Source: Rickettsiaceae bacterium 4572_127 (GTDB taxonomy: Bacteria; Pseudomonadota; Alphaproteobacteria; Rs-D84; NBLK01). Taken from it: a stretch of 9,631 nt of DNA. Where the stretch lies: the NCBI GenBank assembly GCA_002084505.1, contig NBLK01000028.1, positions 1-9,631 of the forward strand. The letters are read 5' to 3'. Of this stretch, positions 1 through 6,702 are shown in pieces. Numbering within the stretch: position 1 is the first letter of the stretch; every line of letters starts with the position of its first letter. Below the pieces are notes generated by a model. The model did not search any database. It was not told the origin of the DNA and saw nothing but the letters and a program-made list of their open reading frames with translations. The translations under genes were made by a program, and so were the position numbers.

Positions 1-200
1 ATAATCAATCGCTTTTCCAAACAAACAAAATCTGCAATATACTTACTACCTATTTGATGTTGCCGACGAAATTTTACATCGAGATTTTTATTTCTAATTC
101 TGCTCCATAATTTACCCTCAACATCGGTAGAATTCTTTCTTAAATCACGAGCGAAGTTTTTTATATATGGAGGATATTTTCTATGGGCTATTTTTTTATA
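1..200 (-). CDS. DUF559 domain protein (Vsr-like endonuclease fold), 5' part only, cut by the window edge
   Basis: I found this by translating the minus strand by hand. The frame reads FARDLRKNSTDVEGKLW and then FRRQHQIGSKYIADFVCL before leaving the window at base 1. This is the N-terminal half of the DUF559 family, small proteins related to very-short-patch-repair nucleases. The Asp of the YIADF segment is the expected catalytic acidic residue; the rest of the active site lies outside the window. No ATG, GTG or TTG occurs in this frame between the cysS stop codon (336-338) and the domain, although the frame is open throughout. The upstream codons run through the GC-rich palindromes (reading SPLAGEVERSSGEGYKK), a pattern I recall in front of other DUF559 genes. 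Initiation is therefore unclear: a frameshift from an ATG at 304, a rare start such as ATA at 191, or a decayed gene. The domain call is firm; the start given here is arbitrary. Confidence 0.7.
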
Positions 201-209
201 CCCCTCACC

Positions 210-222
210 CGAGCTTCGCTCG
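210..222. repeat. CGAGC/GCTCG hairpin, part of the GC-rich repeat block
   Basis: A perfect 5-bp inverted repeat (CGAGC, GCTCG) surrounds a 3-nt loop, immediately beside the tandem palindromes. With the CCCCTCACC stretch on its left it forms a REP-like composite block that stands out as GC-rich in AT-rich surroundings. Confidence 0.7.
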
Positions 223-280
223 ACCTCTCCCGCAAGGGGAGAGGCGGAACCACCTCTCCCGCAAGGGGAGAGGCGGAACC
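223..280. repeat. Two exact tandem copies of a 29-bp GC-rich palindromic unit (REP-like)
   Basis: Bases 223-251 and 252-280 are identical. Each unit contains an inverted repeat with 8-bp arms CCTCTCCC and GGGAGAGG around a GCAAG loop (224-244 and 253-273), followed by CGGAACC. The same palindrome recurs at 9546-9566. Stable RNA hairpins would form just downstream of cysS on its transcript. No T-run follows them, so they are not classical intrinsic terminators, though they could protect the 3' end of the message. Similar palindromes are scattered in many bacterial genomes as REP-type repeats. Confidence 0.85.
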
Positions 281-335
281 GAGGGCTTTTGATTTTCTTT
301 TCATCTTTATGGCGATATTCTAAATTAAAATTCTT

Positions 336-1733
336 TTATTTTTCCTTAATTTCATATCCATTCGATGTGTCTTCAATACAAAATCCAAGTTCTTCAATTT
401 CATTTCGGATGGTATCGGCTAGTTCCCAATTTTTATTTTTTTTCGCCAATAATCGTTTTTCAGCTAATTCTTGCACCTCATTAGGTATAAAACATTTTTG
501 TTCTTGCTTTCCTAAATTTAGACTGAGTACTTTGTTGCATTGTTGAACTATAAAAAGCTTTTCTTTATCAGACAGACCTTTTGAATCAATCGTAAGTCGT
601 AAAAAAGTCATTGCCTGAGCAGTATTGAAGTCATCAAAAAGGATAGTTTTAAATTTATCTAGCCAAATTTTAGTATGCTCTGTTTCTTCGCCCTGCTCTC
701 TTGCTTCTTTTTTTATAATTATTATTTTATTCTTCAACCGCTTCAAGCTAGTATCTGCCATTTTCAAAAGTTCCGCAGAAAATTTCACTTTTTTTCTATA
801 ATGAGCCATAAGAACTAAGTATCGATAAGCAAGCGGATCAAACCCAGCATTTGCGAAATCCTCAACTAGCATTTTATCGCCATCAGATTTAGAAATTTTA
901 GATCCATCAGCTTTTACAACATGATTACTATGTAACCAATAATTCACAACCTTATGTCCTGTAATGCCTTTGTTTTGAGCGATTTCATTAGTATGATGAA
1001 CTGGAATGTGGTCGATTCCGCCGGTATGAATGTCTATATTTTCACCAAGATTAGAAAGGCAAAACGACGAACATTCAATATGCCAGCCGGGAAAACCAAT
1101 TCCCCAAGGTGAATCCCATTCCATTTGTCGTTTTTCATTTTTAGGAGAAAATTTCCACAGAGCAAAATCCGTTTTATTCTTTTTTTCCGCCATTTCAACT
1201 CGTTCGCCTGCCTGAAGTCCATCTATATCTAGTCGAGCAAGTTCTCCATAAGTTGTATCTTTACTAGAATCAAAATAGATTCCATCTGAGGTTTGATATG
1301 TAAGTCCTTTATTTTCAAGAGTTTTTACAGCATCAATCTGTTCTTGAATATAATCCGTAGCCTTGCAAATTGTCGCAGGTTTAGTGATATTTAGACTTTT
1401 TGTATCTTTAAAAAACTGGTCGGTGTACTTTTGAGCTAAATCCCAAACTGAGATATTTTCTCTCTTAGCACCCTTCTCCATCTTATCTTCGCCGTCGTCA
1501 TCATCACTAACTAAATGCCCAACATCCGTCACTCCCATAACATGGTTTACTTTATAGCCAGCAAATTGCAGAGTTTTTTTTATAGTATCTGCACAAACAT
1601 AAGCAAACATATTTCCTATGTGTTGATACCAATAAACTGTCGGTCCGCAAGTATACATTTTAACTTCATTTTTGTCATAAGGCTTAAATTCCTCTTTCTC
1701 ACGAGTTAAAGTATTGTATAAAAATAATTTCAT
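336..1733 (-). CDS. cysS: Cysteinyl-tRNA synthetase (CysRS)
   Basis: This class I aminoacyl-tRNA synthetase charges tRNA-Cys with cysteine in the cytosol, using ATP. It has 465 residues, normal for the family. The HIGH-type signature is HIGN at residues 38-41 and the KMSKS loop is KISKS at 279-283. The zinc ligands that select cysteine are present: C29 (YTCGPTVY), C221 (WHIECS), H246 and E250 (HHTNE). The C-terminal helical part and small anticodon-recognition tail are intact. Its ATG overlaps the ftsH stop as ATGA (1730-1733), so the two are translationally coupled in one operon. The wording of motifs such as GIDHIPVHHTNEIAQ and MEKGAKRE matches what I recall of Patescibacteria enzymes (inference from memory). 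A GC-rich palindrome block lies downstream. Its cognate tRNA-Cys is about 4 kb upstream on the same strand. Confidence 0.97.
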   Translation of the reverse strand: MKLFLYNTLTREKEEFKPYDKNEVKMYTCGPTVYWYQHIGNMFAYVCADTIKKTLQFAGYKVNHVMGVTDVGHLVSDDDDGEDKMEKGAKRENISVWDLAQKYTDQFFKDTKSLNITKPATICKATDYIQEQIDAVKTLENKGLTYQTSDGIYFDSSKDTTYGELARLDIDGLQAGERVEMAEKKNKTDFALWKFSPKNEKRQMEWDSPWGIGFPGWHIECSSFCLSNLGENIDIHTGGIDHIPVHHTNEIAQNKGITGHKVVNYWLHSNHVVKADGSKISKSDGDKMLVEDFANAGFDPLAYRYLVLMAHYRKKVKFSAELLKMADTSLKRLKNKIIIIKKEAREQGEETEHTKIWLDKFKTILFDDFNTAQAMTFLRLTIDSKGLSDKEKLFIVQQCNKVLSLNLGKQEQKCFIPNEVQELAEKRLLAKKNKNWELADTIRNEIEELGFCIEDTSNGYEIKEK

Positions 1734-3598
1734 TTTTCACCTTCTTTTCTTACCGTTTTCTTTTTTTTAACAATTTCAGATTTGGATTTTCGGTTTATTT
1801 TTTTACCTTCTAGCAATTTTTTCACATCATCGCCAGTTATAGTTTCATGTTCAAGTAAAGCATTAGCTATGAGTTCTACTTCTTTCTTATTCTTAGAAAT
1901 TATCTCTTTTGCTTTTTTATATCCAGCCTCAACCATTTTTCGAATTTCATTATCAACTTCCCTAGCTGTTTCATCAGATAAATTCGTGCGGTTTCTAGTT
2001 TCTCCATATCCCAATTCAGCTTCTTCGTAAGCGATTGGCCCTAGTTTTTCACTCAATCCCCATTCAGTAACAGAGTGTCTAGCCAAGTTCGTAGCCATAC
2101 GAATATCAGACATTGCCCCAGTTGTAACTTTATCTTTTCCAAAGAAAATCTCCTCAGAAATCCGCCCTGCCATAGCAATAACAATATCGGCTTCAATCTT
2201 TTCTCGAGATAGAGAAATTCTATCTTTTTCAGGTAATTGTTGTACCATTCCCAAAGCTCGTCCCCTTGGAATTATAGTCACTTTATGAATAGGATCGGCA
2301 CATTTTAACTTTATATTGCACAATGCATGCCCTGCTTCGTGATAAGCTGTGTTTTTTAATTCACTAGGAGAAATAACAGTGGATTTTCGCTCAGCACCCA
2401 TTAGAATTTTATCTCGTGCATCTTCAAAATCTGCTGACATAACCTGTTTATGATTTTTCCGAGCAGCAATTAACGCCGATTCATTAACTAAATTTTCTAA
2501 TTCCGCACCTGAAAACCCCGGAGTTCCCCGTGCTATAATGGATGCAGAAACATCTTTTGCAGATTTTACTTTTTTCAAATGAAGTTCTACAATTTTCTCC
2601 CGCCCTTTTACATCTGGCAAAGGCACAATTATTTGACGATCGAATCTCCCCGGTCGCATTAAAGCAGGATCTAATACATCAGGGCGATTAGTTGCCGCAA
2701 TTAGAATCACTCCTTCGTTGCTCTCAAATCCATCCATTTCTACTAAAAGTTGGTTGAGAGTTTGCTCTCTTTCATCATTTCCCCCGCCATATCCAACACC
2801 ACGACTTCTTCCTACCGCATCGATTTCGTCTATAAAAATAATACATGGAGCATGTTTTTTACCTTGTTCAAATAAATCTCTCACACGAGAAGCCCCTACT
2901 CCGACGAACATTTCTACGAAATCGGAACCTGATAATGAAAAGAACGGAACATCTGCTTCACCGGCGATTGCTCGGGCTAATAACGTTTTTCCAGTCCCAG
3001 GTTGCCCAGATAATAACACTCCTTTTGGGATTCTTCCACCGAGTTTTTCAAATTTTTTCGCATTTTTTAGGAAACTAACAATTTCTTCAACATCTTGTTT
3101 TGCTTCTTCAATTCCTGCTACATCCTTAAAAGTTATTTTCTTTTTTTCCTCAGTTAGCATTTTTGCACGAGACTTTCCAATTCCAAAAGCACCGCCTTTT
3201 CCCGATGCTCCTTTCATAGAGCGAATCATTAGAACTAAAACAAAAATCCAAAGTAGAGTCGGAAATATATTTATAGCATGTGCTAGAAATCCAGTTGTTC
3301 CAGCAGGTTGTATCGCGAACTTAACATTATTTTTCGTCATTATTTCATACATATTCGGATAATTCCCAAGAATAGTTTTGAAAGCAGTTCCGTCCTTTTT
3401 TAGTCCCTCAGCCCCTTTGTCAGAAAGTTTTACTTCTGCTATTTTTCCAGCCTCAACTTGTTTTATAAAGTCAGAAAAAGCCATTTCGACTGGGTTTTGA
3501 ATCTTTTTTTCGCTACTAGGTATAAATTCGCTTACTGCAAAAAAAATAGCTAAACCTATAATTCCCCAGCCTAATAAGTATTTTAAGTTGATTTTCAT
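1730..3598 (-). CDS. ftsH: ATP-dependent zinc metalloprotease FtsH
   Basis: FtsH is a membrane-anchored AAA+ hexamer that extracts and degrades misassembled membrane proteins and some short-lived cytosolic proteins. At 622 residues it has the usual size. Two membrane segments (about 7-25 and 109-126) bracket an extracytoplasmic domain. The AAA module shows Walker A GQPGTGKT (198-205), with Q where P is usual, pore motif FVG (231-233), Walker B IIFIDEID (253-260) and the second region of homology with R315 and R318. The protease has HEAGH (420-424) and the third zinc ligand D498 (GAMSD). The C-terminal tail is Lys-rich. A good Shine-Dalgarno, AAGGAG (3604-3609), precedes the ATG, with a sigma70-like promoter behind it. 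The stop is TGA, overlapping cysS. The sequence around ADPIHKVTIIPRGRALGM and DRISLSREK resembles alphaproteobacterial FtsH from memory, which is odd next to a Patescibacteria-like CysRS. SPFH proteins are known FtsH partners, and one is encoded at 6703-7515. Confidence 0.98.
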   Translation of the reverse strand: MKINLKYLLGWGIIGLAIFFAVSEFIPSSEKKIQNPVEMAFSDFIKQVEAGKIAEVKLSDKGAEGLKKDGTAFKTILGNYPNMYEIMTKNNVKFAIQPAGTTGFLAHAINIFPTLLWIFVLVLMIRSMKGASGKGGAFGIGKSRAKMLTEEKKKITFKDVAGIEEAKQDVEEIVSFLKNAKKFEKLGGRIPKGVLLSGQPGTGKTLLARAIAGEADVPFFSLSGSDFVEMFVGVGASRVRDLFEQGKKHAPCIIFIDEIDAVGRSRGVGYGGGNDEREQTLNQLLVEMDGFESNEGVILIAATNRPDVLDPALMRPGRFDRQIIVPLPDVKGREKIVELHLKKVKSAKDVSASIIARGTPGFSGAELENLVNESALIAARKNHKQVMSADFEDARDKILMGAERKSTVISPSELKNTAYHEAGHALCNIKLKCADPIHKVTIIPRGRALGMVQQLPEKDRISLSREKIEADIVIAMAGRISEEIFFGKDKVTTGAMSDIRMATNLARHSVTEWGLSEKLGPIAYEEAELGYGETRNRTNLSDETAREVDNEIRKMVEAGYKKAKEIISKNKKEVELIANALLEHETITGDDVKKLLEGKKINRKSKSEIVKKKKTVRKEGEK

Positions 3599-3624
3599 TT
3601 TCTCTCCTTATTTATTCTACACAA

Positions 3625-3653
3625 AATATAGAGTATAAAAAAAAGCTTTGCAA
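3625..3653 (-). promoter_or_regulatory. Putative sigma70-type promoter of the ftsH-cysS operon
   Basis: On the minus strand a -35 box TTGCAA (3648-3653) and a -10 box TATATT (3625-3630, five of six consensus bases) are separated by exactly 17 bp. The predicted start near 3618 leaves a leader of about 20 nt that contains the AAGGAG ribosome binding site. It lies in the only sizeable gap (79 bp) between the MurC-like gene and ftsH. AT-rich DNA produces such matches by chance, so confidence is moderate. Confidence 0.5.
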
Positions 3654-3677
3654 TGTTTTTGTGGAAATTTGCTAAAA

Positions 3678-5024
3678 TTAAAGATTATCAAAGATTTTTT
3701 TTGCGATTAGAGGGAGATCAGGGTTTCTAGCTCCAAAGACTAGAATCACATCACCCTCTTTTGCAATTTTCGGAAAAATATCAATGCTCTCTTCTGGTTT
3801 TTGTAAGAAATCAATTTTAATTCCATTTTTTTTACAACCTTCAATAATATCCTTAGAAGAATAATCTGCATTTTCAACACTCTCTCGCATGTAAATTTCA
3901 GCTATAAAATTTCTATCCTGCTCACGAGTATTTTCCGAAAAAGCCTTGATATAATCATCTATCATCATACGAACAGGGGCAACTCCATGTGGTTGAAAAA
4001 CTCCTATAATTCGTTTTGCAAAAGGTTTAACAGCATTCAAAAGCGCAGAAATCTTATCTCCATTATGAGCAAAATCATTAACAACCCAAATACCATTTTT
4101 CTGTCCTAAAATATCAAATCTAATTGCTGGGTTTTTATAACCTTTAATTGCTTTTGAAATCTTAGAAAGTTCAAAACCAAGCGCCTTACAAATAGCAATC
4201 ATCCCCAAGGCATTAGAAACATTATGCTTTCCCGGAATAGGAATTTGAAACTTAATTTTATCTACACAAAACTCAACAGAATCAAAATTATATTTTATAT
4301 TTTTAGCCTGAATATCGGCAGAATTTTCAACTCCATAAGTTATAATTTTTTTGCATTTCTTACGGTTTAATTTTGAAATATAAGGACAATCCATATTCAA
4401 GAGAGAAACTGAGCTTTTGTTAATAAACTCTTGAAAATGCGGAATAATTTCTGCTATTGGATGGTGGTCTAACGATATATTATGAGCCAATGCAATTTTA
4501 GGCGGAACAGTAAAAATAATGTCATCGGACTTCCCACTTTCATCAGTTTCTATTACTACTAAATTACTTTTTCCGATCCTAATATGAGAGTTAAAATTTC
4601 TCATTTCTGAGCCACAAAAAATAGTCGGATCAGCTTTCAAATTTGTTAAAACATACCCAACCAATGAAGTCGTTGTTGTTTTTCCAGAAGTTCCAGCAAT
4701 GCAGATATTTTCCGTTTTAGATAAAATTTCTCCAAGTAAATGAGTCCGTAGAATCTCTTTAATTCCAAGTTTTTTCGCTTGCATTCTATCGGCAGTATCA
4801 TGCTCAACTGAACGAGTATAAACTAGAACATTATCTTTTTCTACACCTGAGCCATCTTGTGGAAAAATCTTAATTCCAGCAGTTTTTAATTGTGATAAAA
4901 TCTCCGCATTCTGCCCTAAATCAAAAGAACGATCCGAACCTGAAATCTCATGCCCTTTTGCTTTTAGATAAAAAGCTAAACCATTCATTCCATGCCCTGC
5001 GATTCCTGTAAAAAAATAATTCAT
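3678..5024 (-). CDS. Divergent MurC-like Mur ligase (UDP-MurNAc--amino acid ligase family)
   Basis: Mur ligases join an amino acid or peptide to a carboxylate (UDP-MurNAc in MurC) through an ATP-made acyl phosphate. The 448 residues show the full three-domain plan: Rossmann-like GIAGHGMNGLA (7-17) and SGSDR, P-loop GTSGKTTTT (111-119), the ETDESGKSD stretch (159-167), LDHHP (185-189), PGKHNVSNALG (264-274), and a C-terminal domain with FQPHG (343-347) and GARNPDL (431-437). Canonical MurC has a DYGHHPTE-type linker, FQPHRY and GAG(D/N)I; here the linker is NDFAHNGDKI. From memory these variants mark a MurC-like paralogue group (FPQDGSG, DFAHNPDKI, GARDPSL) rather than the housekeeping MurC, so I do not assign murC. 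It starts 16 nt after the amino-acid kinase stop, with AGGAAG at 5028-5033, suggesting a two-gene unit. A role as the main MurC of a reduced genome is possible. Confidence 0.85.
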   Translation of the reverse strand: MNYFFTGIAGHGMNGLAFYLKAKGHEISGSDRSFDLGQNAEILSQLKTAGIKIFPQDGSGVEKDNVLVYTRSVEHDTADRMQAKKLGIKEILRTHLLGEILSKTENICIAGTSGKTTTTSLVGYVLTNLKADPTIFCGSEMRNFNSHIRIGKSNLVVIETDESGKSDDIIFTVPPKIALAHNISLDHHPIAEIIPHFQEFINKSSVSLLNMDCPYISKLNRKKCKKIITYGVENSADIQAKNIKYNFDSVEFCVDKIKFQIPIPGKHNVSNALGMIAICKALGFELSKISKAIKGYKNPAIRFDILGQKNGIWVVNDFAHNGDKISALLNAVKPFAKRIIGVFQPHGVAPVRMMIDDYIKAFSENTREQDRNFIAEIYMRESVENADYSSKDIIEGCKKNGIKIDFLQKPEESIDIFPKIAKEGDVILVFGARNPDLPLIAKKIFDNL

Positions 5025-5040
5025 TTTCTTCCTATCTTCC

Positions 5041-5829
5041 TTAATTAATTATATAAACTCCGTTAATGTTTTTAACTCCTCGTTTTTGAGGCTTTGAAGA
5101 AACACAAGTACCCGCTCCCTGCCCTTTTATAGGTTTAACCCATAAAATAATTTCATTTTCCCAAGCATATTTAATTCCTTTTGGATGTAAGATTTGTTGC
5201 TCAGTCTTTTCCGCTTGTTTCAAAACATCAGAATAATGAACTTCCTTAAAGGGTTTTAATCCCGAATTTTTTTTAGGATTAGCAGGATAAATTCCATTTA
5301 CATCCTTAAAAAAAATACATTCCGCATTTAATTTTTTTGCTAAATAAATAGCTGTCGTGTCTGAACCATTTAAGCCGATAGTAGTATGATTTTTATTTTC
5401 ATCTTGCCCAACAAACCCCGGAACAATAACAATTTTATTTTCTTGAAAAGCATTTGAAATAATATCAGTTTTGACTTCTAATATGTTAGCATCTCCGTAA
5501 TTATCGTCAGTAATTATTGGATAATTAGGATATATTATACTTTCATTTTGAACATTATTTTGACTTAAAAAAGCAGAAAAATGATTAACTGTTATATTTT
5601 CGCCTAATCCTATAACTCTATCCCGATTCGCCCCAGTTAGATTTAGAGAATCAGCCGTTTTAATCAATTCACGAGTTTTTTCAGCAGGAGCAGAAACTAC
5701 AATCGCTATATTATGAGTTTTTCTATAAGCATCTATATGTTTCAGAATAATACGAAACTTTTTCCACATTTCTGCTTCTGTTCCTATTGCAACTCCACCA
5801 AACTTAAAAACTATATTTTTTTTAAACAT
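5041..5829 (-). CDS. Aspartokinase-like amino-acid kinase, catalytic domain only (no ACT domain)
   Basis: The protein belongs to the amino-acid kinase superfamily, which phosphorylates carboxylates or similar groups with ATP. It has 262 residues: KFGG (9-12), VVSAPAEKT (44-52), GLGE (74-77), PGFVG (137-141), TTIGLNGSDTTA (149-160), KDVNGIYPANPK (175-186) and ILHPKG (213-218). The order and wording are those of aspartokinase, ending where its regulatory ACT domains would begin. Two substrate-side features differ: KFGGTSV is KFGGVAI, and the Arg of LGRGGSDT, which binds aspartate in aspartokinases, is Leu. Aspartate may therefore not be the substrate. I chose the ATG at 5829 because an in-frame ATG at 5913 lies inside tRNA-Cys, and its first 28 residues would be translated tRNA. 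No clear Shine-Dalgarno precedes 5829. The gene starts 24 nt after the tRNA and is followed 16 nt later by the Mur ligase, its probable functional partner. Confidence 0.85.
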   Translation of the reverse strand: MFKKNIVFKFGGVAIGTEAEMWKKFRIILKHIDAYRKTHNIAIVVSAPAEKTRELIKTADSLNLTGANRDRVIGLGENITVNHFSAFLSQNNVQNESIIYPNYPIITDDNYGDANILEVKTDIISNAFQENKIVIVPGFVGQDENKNHTTIGLNGSDTTAIYLAKKLNAECIFFKDVNGIYPANPKKNSGLKPFKEVHYSDVLKQAEKTEQQILHPKGIKYAWENEIILWVKPIKGQGAGTCVSSKPQKRGVKNINGVYIIN

Positions 5830-5853
5830 TTTTGAATCTTTTGAATTTTTGAG

Positions 5854-5927
5854 TGGAGGCCAGTACCGGAGTCGAACCGATGTACAAGGATTTGCAGTCC
5901 TCTGCATAACCACTCTGCCAACTGGCC
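5854..5927 (-). tRNA. tRNA-Cys (anticodon GCA)
   Basis: The minus strand folds into a complete cloverleaf of 74 nt including CCA. The acceptor stem GGCCAGT pairs perfectly with ACTGGCC. The anticodon stem GAGGA/TCCTT carries the loop CTGCAAA with anticodon GCA. The T arm has the loop TTCGACT. The discriminator base is U73, the main identity element for CysRS, and CCA is encoded in the DNA. It lies 40 bp after the SufC-like gene and 24 bp before the kinase start, and may share a transcript with the kinase-ligase pair. Confidence 0.97.
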
Positions 5928-5937
5928 AATTTTAATT

Positions 5938-5965
5938 AGATTACATTAAAAAAAATATAAATCAA
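5938..5965 (-). promoter_or_regulatory. Weak candidate promoter for tRNA-Cys
   Basis: On the minus strand TTGATT (5960-5965) and TAATCT (5938-5943) are 16 bp apart, placing a start a few bases before the mature tRNA at 5927. The -10 match is poor and the 40-bp gap is almost pure A/T, so this is only the best available candidate. The alternative is read-through from the SPFH-sufC unit followed by tRNA processing. Confidence 0.25.
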
Positions 5966-5967
5966 GA

Positions 5968-6696
5968 TTAAAAACCCGTTCTTTCTATTTTTTCCAAAAG
6001 ATCTATTTCTCCACTTTTAATAATTTTACCATTTTGCATAACATGAACTGTATCAGCACTTAAAGTTTTTGCAAAATCAAAAGTATGAGTTATTATTAAA
6101 AAAGCGGTTTTTTCGTCTTTTTTCATTCTTTGAATCGTTTTAGAAATTATTCTCTTTGTATTTATATCAACTCCTGAATCTGGTTCATCTAAAATTGCAA
6201 TTTTAGGTTTAAGAAAAAGCATCTGCAACATTTCAATTTTCTTTTTCTCTCCACCTGAAAAATTCCTGTTTAATGAACGACTTAGAAGCGATTGTTCAAT
6301 TTCTAATTCAACTTGGAAATTTTGTAATTTCTTAAAAAAATCCGGGGCAGAAAGAGGCTTTTTATTTTGCTTTTTTAACAATGAGTTTGTAGCTGTTTTT
6401 ATAAATTGAATTACCGAAAGTCCTTCAATTTCAGGTGGGTTTTGAAAACTTAAAAACAGACCTTCTTTTGCTTTATTTTCAGGTAACATTTTAGTAGCTA
6501 AATTTCCTTGAATCCAAAAATTTCCTGCTGTAATTGTGTAATTAGGATGCCCTGCTAATGCCATTGCAAGAGAGCTTTTTCCTGATCCATTTTTACCTAA
6601 CAAAAGATGCAATTCCCCCGCTTTAATGTGAAAATTAACATCTTTTACAATAGATTTTTTATCAGCCGAAATAGAAATGTTTTGAAGTTTTAACAT
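5968..6696 (-). CDS. sufC: SufC-type Fe-S cluster assembly ATPase (no sufB/sufD neighbour)
   Basis: SufC is the soluble ABC ATPase of the SufBCD scaffold that builds iron-sulfur clusters in the cytosol. The 242 residues match its length. Walker A is GKNGSGKS (34-41), the Q-loop lies in LSFQNPPEI (82-90), the signature is FSGGE (146-150), Walker B is IAILDEPDSGVD (167-178), and the switch His is H204. Features particular to SufC rather than transporter ATPases are LAGHPNYTITAG, GLFLSFQNPPEIEG, SGGEKKKIEMLQM and DSGVD; SufC normally has DETDSGLD, here DEPDSGVD. It begins 6 nt after the SPFH stop (TAG) without a clear Shine-Dalgarno, suggesting translational coupling. It is followed by tRNA-Cys, not by sufB or sufD, which normally sit beside it. 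Either these are elsewhere in the genome, or this copy serves another partner. Confidence 0.88.
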   Translation of the reverse strand: MLKLQNISISADKKSIVKDVNFHIKAGELHLLLGKNGSGKSSLAMALAGHPNYTITAGNFWIQGNLATKMLPENKAKEGLFLSFQNPPEIEGLSVIQFIKTATNSLLKKQNKKPLSAPDFFKKLQNFQVELEIEQSLLSRSLNRNFSGGEKKKIEMLQMLFLKPKIAILDEPDSGVDINTKRIISKTIQRMKKDEKTAFLIITHTFDFAKTLSADTVHVMQNGKIIKSGEIDLLEKIERTGF

Positions 6697-6702
6697 TATT
6701 TT

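Larger units (their letters stand above)
188..304 (-). other. Short ATG frame (38 codons) ending after an A7 run; possible frameshifted leader of the DUF559 gene
   Basis: Starting from ATG at 304-302, this frame runs through both 29-bp palindromic repeats and stops at TAG (190-188), directly after the codons ATA AAA AAA. The seven A (minus strand, 197-191) are placed as A AAA AAA in the zero frame, the arrangement used for -1 ribosomal slippage. A -1 shift there enters the DUF559 frame. No convincing ribosome binding site precedes the ATG, and the peptide is mostly translated repeat. It may simply be a by-product of repeat insertion or of a homopolymer sequencing error. Confidence 0.25.

Noticed and set aside
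223..280. Tandem palindromes as a CRISPR array
   Set aside because: The two 29-bp units are directly adjacent without spacers and no cas gene is near.
2718..3362. 214-codon plus-strand frame inside ftsH
   Set aside because: It is antisense to the AAA domain coding sequence of an unmistakable ftsH; its Ser/Pro/Phe-rich composition is what the reverse of this gene gives.
3641..3677. Possible intrinsic terminator after the MurC-like gene (AGC followed by eight T on the minus strand)
   Set aside because: Only a 4-bp stem (GCAA/TTGC) can be drawn before the T-run, too weak to call; the T-run falls in the spacer of the putative ftsH promoter.
5830..5913. N-terminal extension of the amino-acid kinase to an ATG at 5913
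   Set aside because: The extension is encoded by the tRNA-Cys gene, whereas the family's conserved start KxxxxKFGG begins right after the ATG at 5829.
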